A stretch of DNA of 64,000 nt. Source: Actinokineospora terrae. Lineage in GTDB: Bacteria > Actinomycetota > Actinomycetes > Mycobacteriales > Pseudonocardiaceae. Below are positions 56,582-64,000 of this stretch, piece by piece; within the stretch, counting starts at the first letter, position 1, and the number at the start of each line of letters is the position of its first letter. Below the pieces are notes generated by a model. The model saw only the letters and a list, made by a program, of their open reading frames with translations, was not told where the DNA came from and did not search any database. Both the position numbers and the translations under genes were made by a program. The stretch is from assembly GCF_900111175.1 (NCBI RefSeq), contig NZ_FOGI01000005.1:434001-498000 (forward strand), read 5' to 3'.

Positions 56582-57258
56582 ACTGGGTCATCGACCACAT
56601 CCCGGAACTGCTGTCCGCTGCCGTCGACCACCTCCAACTCGCGCTGCTCCCGGTCGTCGTCGGCCTGGTGCTGTCGCTGCCGCTGGGCTGGGTCGCCAAC
56701 CGCTGGACCGTGGCGCGCGCGATCCTGGTCCCGGTGTCCGGCCTGCTCTACACGATCCCGTCGCTGGCGCTGTTCGTGATGATGCCGCTGCTGCTGGGGA
56801 CCAAGATCCTGGACCCGATCAACGTGCAGGCCGCGCTGACGATCTACACCGTCGCACTGCTGGTCCGCTCCATTGCCGACGCGCTCGCCGCGGTGCCCGA
56901 CTCGGTCGTCCAAGCCGCATCGGCGATGGGATACCGCACCGTCGGCCGGTTCTTCGCCGTCGAGCTGCCGCTGGCGATCCCGGTGCTGGTGGCCGGGGTC
57001 CGGGTCGCGGCGGTGTCGAACATCAGCCTGGTCGCGGTCGGGCAGATCATCGGCGTCGGCGGGCTCGGCTACTTCCTGCTGCACGGCGCCCAGTCCAGCC
57101 CGCCGAACTACCAGGAGATCATCGCGGGCATCGCGCTGATCGTGCTGCTCGCCCTCGTCGTCGACGGGCTGCTGGCGCTGGCCGGTCGGGCGCTGACCCC
57201 GTGGACCCGCCAGCAACGCGGCCCGGTCGGCCGAGGTCGGTCGGTGGTGTCGCGATGA
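56578..57258 (+). CDS. ABC transporter permease (OpuC/ProW type), first subunit
   Basis: This permease of 226 residues has about five to six membrane segments. The inner-membrane transport signature contains ADALAAVPDSVVQAASAMGY with RTVGRFFAVELPLAIPVLVA, the EAA loop that contacts the ATPase. It starts at GTG 56578, overlapping the ATPase gene, and its stop overlaps the next gene in ATGA. Confidence 0.92.
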   Translation: MNWVIDHIPELLSAAVDHLQLALLPVVVGLVLSLPLGWVANRWTVARAILVPVSGLLYTIPSLALFVMMPLLLGTKILDPINVQAALTIYTVALLVRSIADALAAVPDSVVQAASAMGYRTVGRFFAVELPLAIPVLVAGVRVAAVSNISLVAVGQIIGVGGLGYFLLHGAQSSPPNYQEIIAGIALIVLLALVVDGLLALAGRALTPWTRQQRGPVGRGRSVVSR

Positions 57259-57980
57259 GCGTCTTCGACCAGGTCGGCGACTGGCTGACCAACCCCGACC
57301 ACTGGAAGACCACCCTGGGCATCGCGGGCATCCCGCAGCGCCTCGGCGAGCACCTCCAGTACACCGGGCTCGCCGTGCTGATCGCCGCCGTGATCGCCAT
57401 CCCGCTCGGCGCCTACATCGGCCACACCGGGCGCGGCGGCACCGTCGTGGTCGGCGTGGTGAACTCGTTCCGCGCGTTGCCGGAGCTGGGTCTGCTGATC
57501 CTGCTCGTGCTCGCCATGGGACTCACGTTGGCGTTGGAAGCCGTCACGATCGCACTGGTGCTGCTCGCGGTGCCGGTGTTGCTGGCGGGCACCTACTCGG
57601 GTGTGCGCAACGTCGACCGGGCCGCGGTGGACGCCGCCCGCGGCATGGGCATGAGCGAGTGGGAGATCCTGCTCAAGGTCGAGCTGCCCAACGCGCTGCC
57701 GCTGATCCTCGGCGCCGTGCGCTCGGCCACCCTCCAGGTGATCGCGACCGCCAGCATCGCCGCGGCGGTGTCCCTCGGCGGGCTCGGCCGGTTCGTCATC
57801 GACGGCAACGCGCTGCGCGAGTACGACCAGATGGCGGCGGGCGCGGTGCTCATCGCCGGGCTCGCGATCGTCGTCGAACTGCTGCTCACCGGCCTGCAGT
57901 GGCTGGTCGTGTCACCCGGTCTGCGCAAGAAGACCAGCAGGCGCACCCGCGCCCGCACCGCAATCCCCACCTCCCGATGA
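57255..57980 (+). CDS. ABC transporter permease (OpuC/ProW type), second subunit
   Basis: This permease of 241 residues is paralogous to its neighbour. Its EAA loop is NVDRAAVDAARGMGMSEWEI with LLKVELPNALPLILGAVRSA. ATG 57255 overlaps the upstream stop (ATGA). Together the two permeases would form a heterodimeric channel for a quaternary ammonium solute. Confidence 0.92.
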   Translation: MSVFDQVGDWLTNPDHWKTTLGIAGIPQRLGEHLQYTGLAVLIAAVIAIPLGAYIGHTGRGGTVVVGVVNSFRALPELGLLILLVLAMGLTLALEAVTIALVLLAVPVLLAGTYSGVRNVDRAAVDAARGMGMSEWEILLKVELPNALPLILGAVRSATLQVIATASIAAAVSLGGLGRFVIDGNALREYDQMAAGAVLIAGLAIVVELLLTGLQWLVVSPGLRKKTSRRTRARTAIPTSR

Positions 57981-57994
57981 CAGGAGTCCCTGGA

Positions 57995-58930
57995 ATGAAG
58001 CGCGTACTCGCCGCAGTGGCGACCGCGGTGGCGGCCACGCTCACCCTGACGGCGTGCGGGGGCTCGTCCGACCCGCTGGCCAACCAGTCCACCGCCGCGG
58101 GCGGCACCTCGGCCGCCCCGGCCCCGGCAGGCACCCTGGTGATCGGCTCGGCGAACTTCCCGGAGAGCACGCTGCTGGCCGAGATCTACGCGGGCGTGCT
58201 GGAGGCCAAGGGCGTCAAGGTCACCAAGAAGCTCGGCATCGGCAGCCGCGAGGCGTACTACCCCGGTCTGCAGGACGGCTCGATCGACCTGATCCCGGAG
58301 TACACCGGCACCCTGCTGACCCACATCGACAAGACCGCCAAGCAGACCAGCGCCGACGACGTCTACACCGCGCTGCAGAAGGCGCTGCCGGAGAAGCTGA
58401 CCGTGCTGGACAAGTCCTCCGCCGAGGACAAGGACGCGGTGGTGGTCACCAAGGACACCGCGACCAAGCTCAACCTCAAGTCCATCGAGGACCTGGTCAA
58501 GTCCGGCTCGGTGACCTTCGGCGGCCCGCCGGAGTTCCAGAAGCGCGCCGACGGCCTGCCCGGCCTCAAGGAGACCTACAACCTCGAGGTCAAGGAGTAC
58601 AAGTCGCTCGACGCGGGCGGCCCGCTGACCGTCGACGCCCTCAAGTCCGGCGCGGTGCAGGCCGCCGACCTGTTCACCACCGACCCGGCGATCACCGCCA
58701 ACGACTTCGTGGTGCTCGACGACCCGAAGAACAACTTCGCCGCCCAGAACGTCGTCCCGCTGGTCACCAAGAGCAAGGCCGACGACACCGTCAAGCAGGC
58801 CCTCAACGCGGTCTCGGCCAAGCTGACCACCGAGGTCCTCATCGAGCTCAACGCCAAGCTCAGCGCCCCGGACAAGCCGGACGCCGCCAAGGTCGCCAAG
58901 GACTGGCTCACCTCGGTCGGCCTGCTCTAA
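57995..58930 (+). CDS. Substrate-binding lipoprotein of OpuC/OsmX type
   Basis: This 311-residue lipoprotein has signal MKRVLAAVATAVAATLTLTA and lipobox LTAC (Cys21). The mature protein has the OpuAC-type fold with VIGSANFPESTLLAEIYAGV, SREAYYPGLQDGSIDLIPEY and VVPLVTKSKADDTVKQALNA. This is the glycine betaine/choline/proline-type periplasmic-binding domain. It starts at ATG 57995, 14 bases after the permease gene, and is last in the operon. A terminator follows. Confidence 0.93.
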   Translation: MKRVLAAVATAVAATLTLTACGGSSDPLANQSTAAGGTSAAPAPAGTLVIGSANFPESTLLAEIYAGVLEAKGVKVTKKLGIGSREAYYPGLQDGSIDLIPEYTGTLLTHIDKTAKQTSADDVYTALQKALPEKLTVLDKSSAEDKDAVVVTKDTATKLNLKSIEDLVKSGSVTFGGPPEFQKRADGLPGLKETYNLEVKEYKSLDAGGPLTVDALKSGAVQAADLFTTDPAITANDFVVLDDPKNNFAAQNVVPLVTKSKADDTVKQALNAVSAKLTTEVLIELNAKLSAPDKPDAAKVAKDWLTSVGLL

Positions 58931-58944
58931 CCGCTCCGCCTTCT

Positions 58945-58976
58945 ACCGGCCCGTCCGCTCACGCGGGCGGGCCGGT
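58945..58976 (+). terminator. Hairpin terminator after the ABC operon
   Basis: A 14-bp stem, 58945-58958 with 58963-58976 (one wobble pair), with a 4-nt loop begins 14 bases after the stop codon. Confidence 0.85.
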
Positions 58977-59061
58977 GTGTGTTCCACCCGAGCCTTCCCG
59001 GACCGGCGATATCTGGTCGACTGGTGGCCTGGGGTTCGGGTCGAGCGCTGGGGCGTGTGCG

Positions 59062-59817
59062 GTGGAGGCGTTGCGGGTGCGGGACTTCCGGCTGCTGTGG
59101 TGCGGCCGGTCGGTGAGCCTGCTCGGGTCGTGGTTGCTGGTGGTGGCGGTCCCGGCGCAGGTGTTCGCGGTGACCGGGTCGTTGGTGGCGGCCGGGTTCG
59201 CGCCGGCGGTGGAGTTCCTGCCGCAGGTGCTGCTGGGGCCGTTCGCCGGGGTGGTGGCCGACCGGTGGGACCGGCGGTGGGTGATGATCGCCGCCGACGT
59301 GCTGCGCGCGTTGTTCGCCGTCGCCGGGTTCGACCTGCTGGTGTGGGTGGACTTCGGCACGTACCTGGTGTCGGCGGTCGCCATTGTCCGCACCGCGCCA
59401 CGTGTGCTGCCCGCGGTGCGACGGCCGCGGGTGTTGGCGGAACTCCGCGCGGGCCTGGCCTTTGTCGCCGGTAACCGCACTGTTCGGTCGCTGCTGGTGG
59501 TTTCGGCGCTATTCCTCGGCGCGAACGCGTGCCTCGCGGCGATCGTGGTCCCATTCGGCATGACCGTGCTGGGCGGCGCGGCTCAGACCGGCGTGCTGAT
59601 GTCCGCCCTCGGGATCGGTTTCCTCGGCGGCGGCGCGTTGCAGGCGGTACTGGTCGACCGGGTGCCTTTCCTGCTCGCGATAGCGCTCGTGGTCACCGGC
59701 GGTGGATTCGCGCTCCTGTTCTCGGCGAGTGGATTGGGGCTCGCGGTGGTCGCGGCCGCTTCCTTGGCTCATCCGATCGGGTTGGTGTCCGTAGCGATCC
59801 AGCGGGGTGATCGTTAA
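59062..59817 (+). pseudogene. Internally deleted MFS transporter gene
   Basis: The frame encodes about 251 residues beginning VEALRVRDFRLLWCGRSVS, typical of MFS antibiotic-efflux-like proteins. The first segments read normally up to WVMIAADVLRALFAVAG. The sequence then jumps to FDLLVWVDFGTYLVSAVAIV, which in full-length proteins lies about 80 residues further on. The second half continues with AELRAGLAFVAGNRTVRSLL and is cut short at VSVAIQRGDR, whereas full proteins have about 400 residues. It is probably non-functional. No start with a good ribosome-binding site was found. Confidence 0.65.
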
Positions 59818-59912
59818 CTTGGTTTGCCTGAGCAGATGCACGTGCAACCGCACCAGGCGGCCCGCCCGCGGTACCGCGGACGGTCGGAGCGCGCGGGCCG
59901 CCTTCCCGGACA

Positions 59913-59955
59913 GGAGGGGTGAGGCTGGTGATTCCAGCACCAGCCTCACCCCTCC
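59913..59955. terminator. 18-bp hairpin between the MFS relic and the minus-strand membrane protein
   Basis: A perfect 18-bp stem, 59913-59930 with 59938-59955, encloses ATTCCAG. It can end transcription from both convergent sides. A second, shorter stem (59856-59865 with 59893-59902) lies just before it. Confidence 0.85.
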
Positions 59956-59960
59956 GCCGG

Positions 59961-60308
59961 TCAGGGGGTGCGGCGCTTGCGGAACTGGTCGGTGAACGCG
60001 GCGGTGAACGCCACGGCCACCACGACGCCGATCGAGGGCAGGACCTCGGGGGCGACCGCCCAGTAGAGCAGCAGGATGACCGCCAGCACCGCGCACATGG
60101 TGGCCACGGTGATGGCGAAGTCCGCCCGCTCGGCCCGGCGCTGCTCGGTGGCCTCGGCCATCCGGCGCAGGAAGGCGCGGTCCTCCGGGTCGGCCGGGCA
60201 GGTGATCGGGTAAGCCCTCCCGCGCAACGACGCCACCAGGTGGCGGGTGGTGTCGTGCGGGCAGGGCTCGCTCGGCGAGTCGCGCGCGACTACTTGGACA
60301 GTGACCAC
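59961..60308 (-). CDS. Small membrane protein with two C-terminal membrane segments
   Basis: This protein of about 115 residues has a polar N-terminal half (VVTVQVVARDSPSEPCPHDT, ADPEDRAFLRRMAEATEQRR). Two hydrophobic segments, ITVATMCAVLAVILLLYWAV and LPSIGVVVAVAFTAAFT, are followed by a basic end. Function is unknown. GTG 60308 follows AAGGAG by 9 bases; a longer frame to 60467 lacks a signal. It is isolated and divergent from nothing obvious. Confidence 0.65.
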   Translation of the reverse strand: MVTVQVVARDSPSEPCPHDTTRHLVASLRGRAYPITCPADPEDRAFLRRMAEATEQRRAERADFAITVATMCAVLAVILLLYWAVAPEVLPSIGVVVAVAFTAAFTDQFRKRRTP

Positions 60309-60618
60309 TATCTGATTCTCCTTATCGGGGGAAATCTCGCCCCACGCAGCGGCGGTTATCGCCGCAGGCGCGGGCGGATCGCGATAGGCGGCTACGCACG
60401 GTATTTGTTTCGGGGCGGCGACCGCGTTATCGCGAGAGCGGGGGAAGGGGGAAACGTTCGTACGCACATACTAGCCAGTTCACCAGTTGTGGTGGTGCTA
60501 ATGGCCACCGAGTTCAGCCTGTTGGGTGGAAGGCAACGGAAGACGGTACTGGGATCGGGACATTCGCGCCGATGCGCAGCGTTAATGTCACCCGAACGTG
60601 TAAGCAACCTGGCGATCG
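60309..60618. other. Intergenic DNA between the membrane protein and the IclR gene
   Basis: About 310 bases. It presumably holds the promoter of the 59961-60308 gene. It also contains, at 60582-60604 on the minus strand, a TTACAC...GGTGACAT motif resembling one after ahcY (12399-12420). No gene was recognised. Confidence 0.45.
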
Positions 60619-61398
60619 TCAGGAACGTCGACCACTGATTCGCGTGGTCAGTTCGGCGGCCGCGGCCAGGGTGGGTTCGGCCAACTCGGGCCACAGCTGC
60701 CCGCATTCGGATTCGCAGTGGTGGCGGAACGTAGTGCTGATCGCGGCCACCGGGTGTTCGGTGTGGTCGAGGACAACAGCGGCCACGGACGCGAAGCCCG
60801 GTGTCACGTAACCGTCCTCCACCGCCCAGCCGCGGCGGCGTTCCGCGGTCAGCAACCCGCGTAGAGCGGGCAGGTGGACGGGTCCGCGGCCGGTGCGGTC
60901 GACGAACGCGTCGCGGGTCGGGAAGAGGGCGCGGACCTGGGCGGGGGGCAGGTGCGCCAGCATCGCGCGGCCGGACGCGGGCAGGTGCGCGGGCAGGCGG
61001 ACGCCCACATCGGTCACCACGGTGTGCGGGTGCGGTGGCTGTTCGCGCAGCAGGTAGAGCGCCTCCCTGCCGTGCAGCACGCCCAGGTGCGCGGTGTGGC
61101 CGGTGCGCTCGATCAGCCGCGACAGCACCGGGCGCGCCAGCCGTTCCAGCGGGTCGTGCCGCAGGTACGCGGAGCCCAGCTCGAACGCGCCGAGTCCCAG
61201 GGCGTAGCGCCGGTCCTCCGGCAGGTGCGTGACGAAACCGGCGTCCACCAGCTCGGCGAGCAGGTGGTACACCGTCGACCTGGGCAGCCCGAGCTCCCTG
61301 GCGACGGCGGCCGCCGCCACCGGCCCCGCCTTGCCCGCCAACAGCCGCAGCACGGCGAGACCGCGGCGGAGGGCGGGGACGTCGCTGCTGGCGCCCAT
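60619..61398 (-). CDS. IclR family transcriptional regulator
   Basis: This 259-residue regulator has an N-terminal winged HTH (VPALRRGLAVLRLLAGKAGP, AVARELGLPRSTVYHLLAEL) and the IclR effector domain (YALGLGAFELGSAYLRHDPL, LPASGRAMLAHLPP, ISTTFRHHCESECGQL). It starts at ATG 61398 and is divergent from the SigE-family cassette. The effector is unknown. IclR regulators often control neighbouring catabolic genes, but none is adjacent on the left. Confidence 0.92.
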   Translation of the reverse strand: MGASSDVPALRRGLAVLRLLAGKAGPVAAAAVARELGLPRSTVYHLLAELVDAGFVTHLPEDRRYALGLGAFELGSAYLRHDPLERLARPVLSRLIERTGHTAHLGVLHGREALYLLREQPPHPHTVVTDVGVRLPAHLPASGRAMLAHLPPAQVRALFPTRDAFVDRTGRGPVHLPALRGLLTAERRRGWAVEDGYVTPGFASVAAVVLDHTEHPVAAISTTFRHHCESECGQLWPELAEPTLAAAAELTTRISGRRS

Positions 61399-61470
61399 GG
61401 GCACCGAGCCTACGACCAGACTCAACAGATCCGCGGCAGCGCGCGTTGACAGGGCGGAAAGGGGGCGGAT

Positions 61471-61968
61471 GTGACTTTCGACGAGTTCCTCGCGCAGCGG
61501 CTGGACAGCCTCTTGCGCTACGCCACCACGCTTACCTGCGACCCGCACCAAGCGCAGGACATCGTGCAGGAGGTCGTGCTGCGCGCGCAGCAACGCTGGG
61601 GGCGGATCGGACGGATGGAACAACCGGGGGCCTACGTCACCAGGATGGTGACCAACGAGTTCCTGTCCTGGCGGCGTAGGCGGCAGGACATCTCGGTCGC
61701 GCCGCAGGCGATGGGGCGACTAGGGGCTACTACGGCGGATCACTCAGGCCGCGTAGATGACCGGCAGGTCTTACTCGCGGGCATTGCCCGGCTGCCGCGC
61801 AAGCAACGGGTCGCTGTAGTGCTGCGCTACTACCTGAACCGCACTGACGACCAGATCGCCGTCGAGTTGGGTTGCTCTACCGGCACCGTGCGCAGCCACG
61901 TCTCCCGTGCCGTCGCGACCTTAAGGGCCGGACTTACGAGCATCCAACGAGTAGAGGAGGTCCGATGA
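61471..61968 (+). CDS. SigE-family ECF RNA polymerase sigma factor, copy 1
   Basis: This 165-residue sigma factor of the actinobacterial SigE family (ECF type) begins MTFDEFLAQRLDSLLRYATT, has LTCDPHQAQDIVQEVVLRAQ (region 2) and GAYVTRMVTNEFLSWRRRR, then LPRKQRVAVVLRYYLNRTDD and STGTVRSHVSRAVATLRAGL (region 4). It is not the stress factor SigE of mycobacteria. GTG 61471 follows AAAGGGGG. The stop overlaps the next gene in ATGA, which fixes it as the first gene of a two-gene cassette. Confidence 0.93.
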   Translation: MTFDEFLAQRLDSLLRYATTLTCDPHQAQDIVQEVVLRAQQRWGRIGRMEQPGAYVTRMVTNEFLSWRRRRQDISVAPQAMGRLGATTADHSGRVDDRQVLLAGIARLPRKQRVAVVLRYYLNRTDDQIAVELGCSTGTVRSHVSRAVATLRAGLTSIQRVEEVR

Positions 61969-62975
61969 GGACGGACGAGTTCGAGGACCTCCTGCGTGGG
62001 GCCCTAGACCACCAGGCAGCGCAGGCCCCGAGCGGCGCGCGCGTCCTGGCCGCGTTGGCACCACGAACCCGGCGCCGCCGGTGGTGGATGCCGGTAGGAG
62101 GCGTGGTCACGGCCGGGTTGGTCGGTATCGCGATGGTGTCCGCGTCGGAGTCGTACGAGCAGGCGGCGCCGGGGACGAGCCTCCAGGTGAGCCCACCGGC
62201 CGAACTGGGGAACGTGTACTGGGAGCCCACCTGGCTGCCGTCCGGCATGGTGGAGCAGGAGCGCTCTTACGCGGTGGATGACACCTGGGTCGGGTCGATC
62301 TGGGCGAGCGGGCCGGGTACGGCAGCGCCCTGGGTGCACGTCATCAGCGTGGTACCGGGTCCTGGGCAACCGACTGGTCCGGATCCCAGCCACGAGCAGG
62401 TGCTGGTCAACGGCAGGCCCGGCGAGTGGACCGTCAGCTCCGACCCCCGACACGAGGTGCACACCCTCACCTGGTGGGCCGGGTCCCGCCGGTTCGACCT
62501 GCTCGGCTCCTCGCTCCCCGATCCCAAGCCCGTCCTGCTCCGCGTCGCCGAGTCGCTCCGTCCCCTCGCGGTCGAGCCGACCGCGGTGCCGTTCACCTTC
62601 GCCGCGGTGCCGGGTGCGCGGGTGGACTGGAGCGGCATCAGCGGTGATCGACCGGACAAGGCGGTGATGATCACCAACCTCGTGTTCGCGGACGTGGGCG
62701 TCGCCCGGATCGAGGTCCGCCCCGACCAACCCGTGCTGGAGGGGGCGCGGGTACCGGTGCGGGGTGGCACCGGCTGGTTCCGGATGGCCCCGCTCGGCCT
62801 GGACGAGCTGACCGGCCAGCTGGTAGCGGACCTCGGTGGGCGGTGGCTGGTGGTCAGCTTCCTGCCGTATGCCGCGAAAGACCCCGCTGAGCAGTTGAAC
62901 CTGCTCACCACCGTGGCCAACTCGGTCACGGTAGGGCCGACTCCCGCTGCGCCCTGGCTCGGCCGGAGACCATAA
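61965..62975 (+). CDS. Membrane-anchored protein paired with SigE-family sigma factor, copy 1
   Basis: This 336-residue protein has a cytoplasmic start (MRTDEFEDLLRGALDHQAAQ), one membrane segment (MPVGGVVTAGLVGIAMVSAS) and a large outer domain with YWEPTWLPSGMVEQERSY. ATG 61965 overlaps the sigma gene stop, suggesting an anti-sigma-like or co-regulated role, but no anti-sigma domain motif (such as HxxxCxxC) is seen. It is paralogous to the truncated gene at 63537. Confidence 0.8.
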   Translation: MRTDEFEDLLRGALDHQAAQAPSGARVLAALAPRTRRRRWWMPVGGVVTAGLVGIAMVSASESYEQAAPGTSLQVSPPAELGNVYWEPTWLPSGMVEQERSYAVDDTWVGSIWASGPGTAAPWVHVISVVPGPGQPTGPDPSHEQVLVNGRPGEWTVSSDPRHEVHTLTWWAGSRRFDLLGSSLPDPKPVLLRVAESLRPLAVEPTAVPFTFAAVPGARVDWSGISGDRPDKAVMITNLVFADVGVARIEVRPDQPVLEGARVPVRGGTGWFRMAPLGLDELTGQLVADLGGRWLVVSFLPYAAKDPAEQLNLLTTVANSVTVGPTPAAPWLGRRP

Positions 62976-63033
62976 GAGCCTGACTCCACATACCGCTGCG
63001 CTCGGGCGTTGTATGGGCGAGAGGGGGTGTGCG

Positions 63034-63540
63034 GTGCCTACGAGCTTCGAGCAGTACGTGCACGACAACGCCCGTGAGCTGTTGCGCTACGCGACCGCGC
63101 TGACCTGTGACCCGCACACGGCGCAGGACGTCGTGCAGTCGGTGTTGCTGCGGGCGGGTCAACGGTGGCCGGGCATCGAGCGGTTGGCGATGCCCGGCGC
63201 CTACGTGCACCGGATGGTGACCAACGAGTTCCTGTCGTGGCGCAGGCGGGCCGTGCGGACGGTCTCGGTGCCGCATGAGGTGATCGAGTCGGTAGCGCCA
63301 CCGTCGTCGGATGAGACCGACCGGGTTGATCAGCGGCATCTCATGTTCCAGGGCATCGCCCTCTTACCGCGCAAGCAGCGGGCCGCGGTGGTGCTGCGGT
63401 ACTACGCCAACCGGTCGTTCGCGGAGATCGCCGGTGAACTCGGCTGCTCGGAAGCGACCGCGCGCAGCCACATCTCCCGTGGCTTGGCAGCCCTAAGGGA
63501 CCGGATCCCGGCGCTAGAGCGTGCGAAGGAGGCGTTGTGA
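63034..63540 (+). CDS. SigE-family ECF RNA polymerase sigma factor, copy 2
   Basis: This 168-residue sigma factor closely resembles copy 1 across the whole length (LLRYATALTCDPHTAQDVVQ, GAYVHRMVTNEFLSWRRRA, LPRKQRAAVVLRYYANRSFA, CSEATARSHISRGLAALRDR). GTG 63034 follows GAGGGGG (63021-63027). The stop overlaps the next gene start in GTGA, repeating the cassette layout of copy 1 and pointing to tandem duplication. Confidence 0.93.
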   Translation: MPTSFEQYVHDNARELLRYATALTCDPHTAQDVVQSVLLRAGQRWPGIERLAMPGAYVHRMVTNEFLSWRRRAVRTVSVPHEVIESVAPPSSDETDRVDQRHLMFQGIALLPRKQRAAVVLRYYANRSFAEIAGELGCSEATARSHISRGLAALRDRIPALERAKEAL

Positions 63541-64000
63541 AGACCGACGAACTAGAGAGCCTGGTCCGTGACGCCATCGGTGACCACGCCGACCGCGCCC
63601 CGGAGCCCGCAGACACGATCCACGCGGTGCTCGCGCCCCGCTACCGGCGGCCGGTCCTGGCCTACGTCGCGGCGGCGGTCGTGGTGCTCACGCTGCTGGT
63701 GGTGGCCCCGGCGCTGCTGCGCGACGACGACCGGTCGAGCGGGATCGGCGGGACGAGGCCGCTGCTGCCCGCGCCCGAGCTCACGGTGCCGGTGCGCGTC
63801 GGCCCGACCTGGCTGCCGGACGGGATCACCGAGCTCAGCCGGGCGGCGACGCCGGACGGCAAGGTCCTGTCGCGGCAGTGGTCGGGCAAGCTGCCGCCCC
63901 TCAAGGTGACCGACCCGTACGTCAGCGTGACCGTGATGGCGAAGAGCGCCGAGCACAAGCTGGGGGGGTTCCCCTGCTACGGGGACGCCCAACCGGTCGA
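63537..64000 (+). CDS. Membrane-anchored protein paired with SigE-family sigma factor, copy 2 (3' end outside window)
   Basis: The first 154 codons are visible. They start VKTDELESLVRDAIGDHADR and include one membrane segment (LAYVAAAVVVLTLLVVAPAL). The outer region carries VRVGPTWLPDGITELSRAAT, matching the PTWLPSGM segment of the copy 1 protein. GTG 63537 overlaps the sigma factor stop by four bases. The rest of the gene lies beyond the window. Confidence 0.82.
   Translation, partial: MKTDELESLVRDAIGDHADRAPEPADTIHAVLAPRYRRPVLAYVAAAVVVLTLLVVAPALLRDDDRSSGIGGTRPLLPAPELTVPVRVGPTWLPDGITELSRAATPDGKVLSRQWSGKLPPLKVTDPYVSVTVMAKSAEHKLGGFPCYGDAQPV

Overview
The window is a high-GC, gene-dense actinobacterial chromosome segment. 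The mycothiol-linked SigR/RsrA pair, WhiB1, MtrA-MtrB-LpqB, PdtaS, bL37 and an Rv3235-family protein place it in the Actinomycetes. Gene content, the Ni-SOD and the intergenic repeats suggest Pseudonocardiaceae (Actinokineospora/Saccharothrix/Lentzea-like); the genus is an inference. Gene order follows, as far as I recall it, the Mycobacterium tuberculosis block Rv3258c to Rv3214, so most of the first 44 kb is conserved core.

Region by region. 1-5.3 kb: DUF3499 end, manB, Trm112-like protein, SIS protein, manA (mannose-phosphate supply) and a CDF transporter. 5.4-10.7 kb: a minus-strand block with a MutL-like ASKHA protein, an APC permease and a large membrane protein with a GHSQGS hydrolase motif. 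10.8-19.8 kb: ahcY, tmk, mtrA, mtrB, lpqB and comF, interrupted between tmk and mtrA by a decayed NACHT-type STAND NTPase and a VOC protein. 20.2-24.3 kb: hpf, with a structured leader, and secA. 24.3-24.9 kb: repeat-rich DNA. 24.9-36.3 kb: Rv3235-family protein, HAD hydrolase, SpoU methylase, WS/DGAT protein, pruA, PhzF, rsgA, aroA, SRAP protein and a lipoprotein. 36.4-43.9 kb: ybaK, sigR-rsrA, bL37, a biotinyl-domain protein, pdtaS, whiB1, a DAG-kinase-like protein, two GNATs and a histidine phosphatase.

After about 44 kb the window is more accessory: a pentapeptide-repeat relic, a PAS-GGDEF-EAL protein, malic enzyme, rmlC, the divergent sodX/sodN pair, an XRE-TPR regulator with a cluster of very small genes behind a recognisable promoter/dyad, a bis-aminopropyl-spermidine-synthase-family protein, an OpuC-type compatible-solute ABC operon, a broken MFS gene, an IclR regulator, and two tandem SigE-family sigma/membrane-protein cassettes that run off the end.

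The observations most worth checking are: a +1 frameshift near the 3' end of mtrA; a consensus SigR promoter placed so that it could give a leaderless, N-terminally extended SigR; two CRP-like sites arranged around a TTGACA -35 box at whiB1; the NACHT relic that has lost its NTPase core; the alternative hairpins and tiny ORF in front of hpf; a WS/DGAT protein with HLxxxDG in place of HHxxxDG; and the XRE-TPR/small-ORF cluster. No tRNA, rRNA, CRISPR array, intact insertion sequence or phage module was seen.
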